The notes under the pieces are model-generated. The model saw nothing but the letters and a program-made list of their open reading frames with translations, ran no database searches and had not been told where the DNA came from. Source: Sphaerosporella brunnea (Eukaryota; Ascomycota; Pezizomycetes; Pezizales; Pyronemataceae). From it: a DNA stretch of 43,295 nucleotides. Below are positions 43,030-43,295 of the stretch, in pieces. The DNA lies in the NCBI GenBank assembly GCA_008704415.1, contig VXIS01000374.1, positions 1 to 43,295 of the forward strand, given 5' to 3'. Within the stretch, counting starts at the first letter, position 1. The number at the start of each line of letters is the position of its first letter. Both the position numbers and the translations under genes were made by a program.

Positions 43030-43295
43030 TTAGTCGCCTTCTAATTGCTCCCATGGTTCCCACGTGGCTTCGTCTAAAGGATAGCCTTTCCAGAACACCA
43101 AGTACTTAACCCTCTTCTTCTGCCGGTTGAGCCTGCTTTTGGCGATCTTTTCGACCACCCAGTACTTCTCTCCATCTATCTCCTCGGGAGGGGGCGGACT
43201 TTGGTGTCTTCCAGGAAGCTTTGACTCCCTGTATGGCTCCACCAAGGACACATGATAGACTGGATGCATCTCCATAGCTGGAGGCAACCGGACTT
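43030..43295 (-). CDS. Ty3/gypsy chromovirus pol, C-terminal chromodomain (partial)
   Basis: The last part of an integrase enters from the right edge and ends at the stop codon at 43030. It shows the post-integrase motif (HPVYHVSLVEPYRE) and a chromodomain (WVVEKIAKSR, VKYLVFWKGYPLDEATWEPW) with the aromatic and acidic residues typical of chromoviruses. Such domains bind modified histones and target integration. The gene, PPT and 3' LTR are in consistent minus orientation. The rest of the element lies outside the window, so intactness cannot be judged. Confidence 0.9.
   Translation of the reverse strand, partial: VRLPPAMEMHPVYHVSLVEPYRESKLPGRHQSPPPPEEIDGEKYWVVEKIAKSRLNRQKKRVKYLVFWKGYPLDEATWEPWEQLEGD

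Noticed and set aside
1..43295. tRNA, rRNA and other structured RNA genes
   Set aside because: I scanned by eye for GGTTCGA-type T-loops with matching anticodon arms and found none convincing; a covariance-model search would be needed to exclude them.

Overview
This window looks like a nuclear segment from a filamentous ascomycete (Pezizomycotina). It has short introns of about 46-70 bp with GTATGT-like donors and CTAAT/CTAAC-like branch sites. Its housekeeping genes are clearly fungal (Mrd1, Wee1/Swe1, Vac7, Hrp1, and a Dia2/Pof3-type F-box protein). The spaces between them are packed with transposable elements of many classes. The very intron-rich dynein light chain gene would suit an early-diverging, TE-inflated lineage such as Pezizomycetes, but that placement is inference.

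Layout: 1-2.8 kb holds a TA-flanked MITE upstream of a TPR/F-box/LRR gene. 4.0-5.1 kb is a hAT-like element with a perfect 8-bp target duplication that carries a small two-exon gene-like unit. 5.2-9.3 kb holds MRD1 (minus) and an LC8 dynein light chain gene (plus), sharing a divergent promoter of about 456 bp. 9.6-12.0 kb is a Harbinger-like element (TSD TAA) with a gypsy solo LTR and a hairpin MITE nested inside it. 12.2-16.5 kb is an inverted-repeat element followed by a decayed Mutator-like (MULE) transposase invaded by minisatellites. 17.3-19.2 kb holds LTR debris. 19.2-23.5 kb holds a decayed pogo-type transposase and a nearly complete Tc1/mariner-type element with its own TIRs.

24.4-27.3 kb is a Wee1-type kinase (minus) and 29.9-32.5 kb is Vac7 (plus). 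They are divergent and separated by a pogo relic and a MITE. 33.2-36.0 kb is Hrp1 (minus), convergent with Vac7. From 36.7 kb to the right edge the sequence is again mobile-element territory: two more copies of the hairpin MITE, a DDE transposase fragment, a Copia gag relic interrupted by a solo LTR, and the 3' ends of two chromovirus-type Ty3/gypsy elements. The second gypsy element runs off the right edge.

The host genes cover independent core functions: rRNA processing, dynein and hub scaffolding, mitotic entry, vacuolar PI(3,5)P2, mRNA 3'-end formation, and SCF ubiquitylation. They do not form a pathway or cluster. Exon structures were read by eye from frame, splice-site and family consistency. 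No tRNA, rRNA or CRISPR array was seen. The most unusual features are the hAT element carrying a spliced gene-like unit, the MRD1 start codon split by an intron, and the short motif GTCACTACC scattered and amplified through the MULE.
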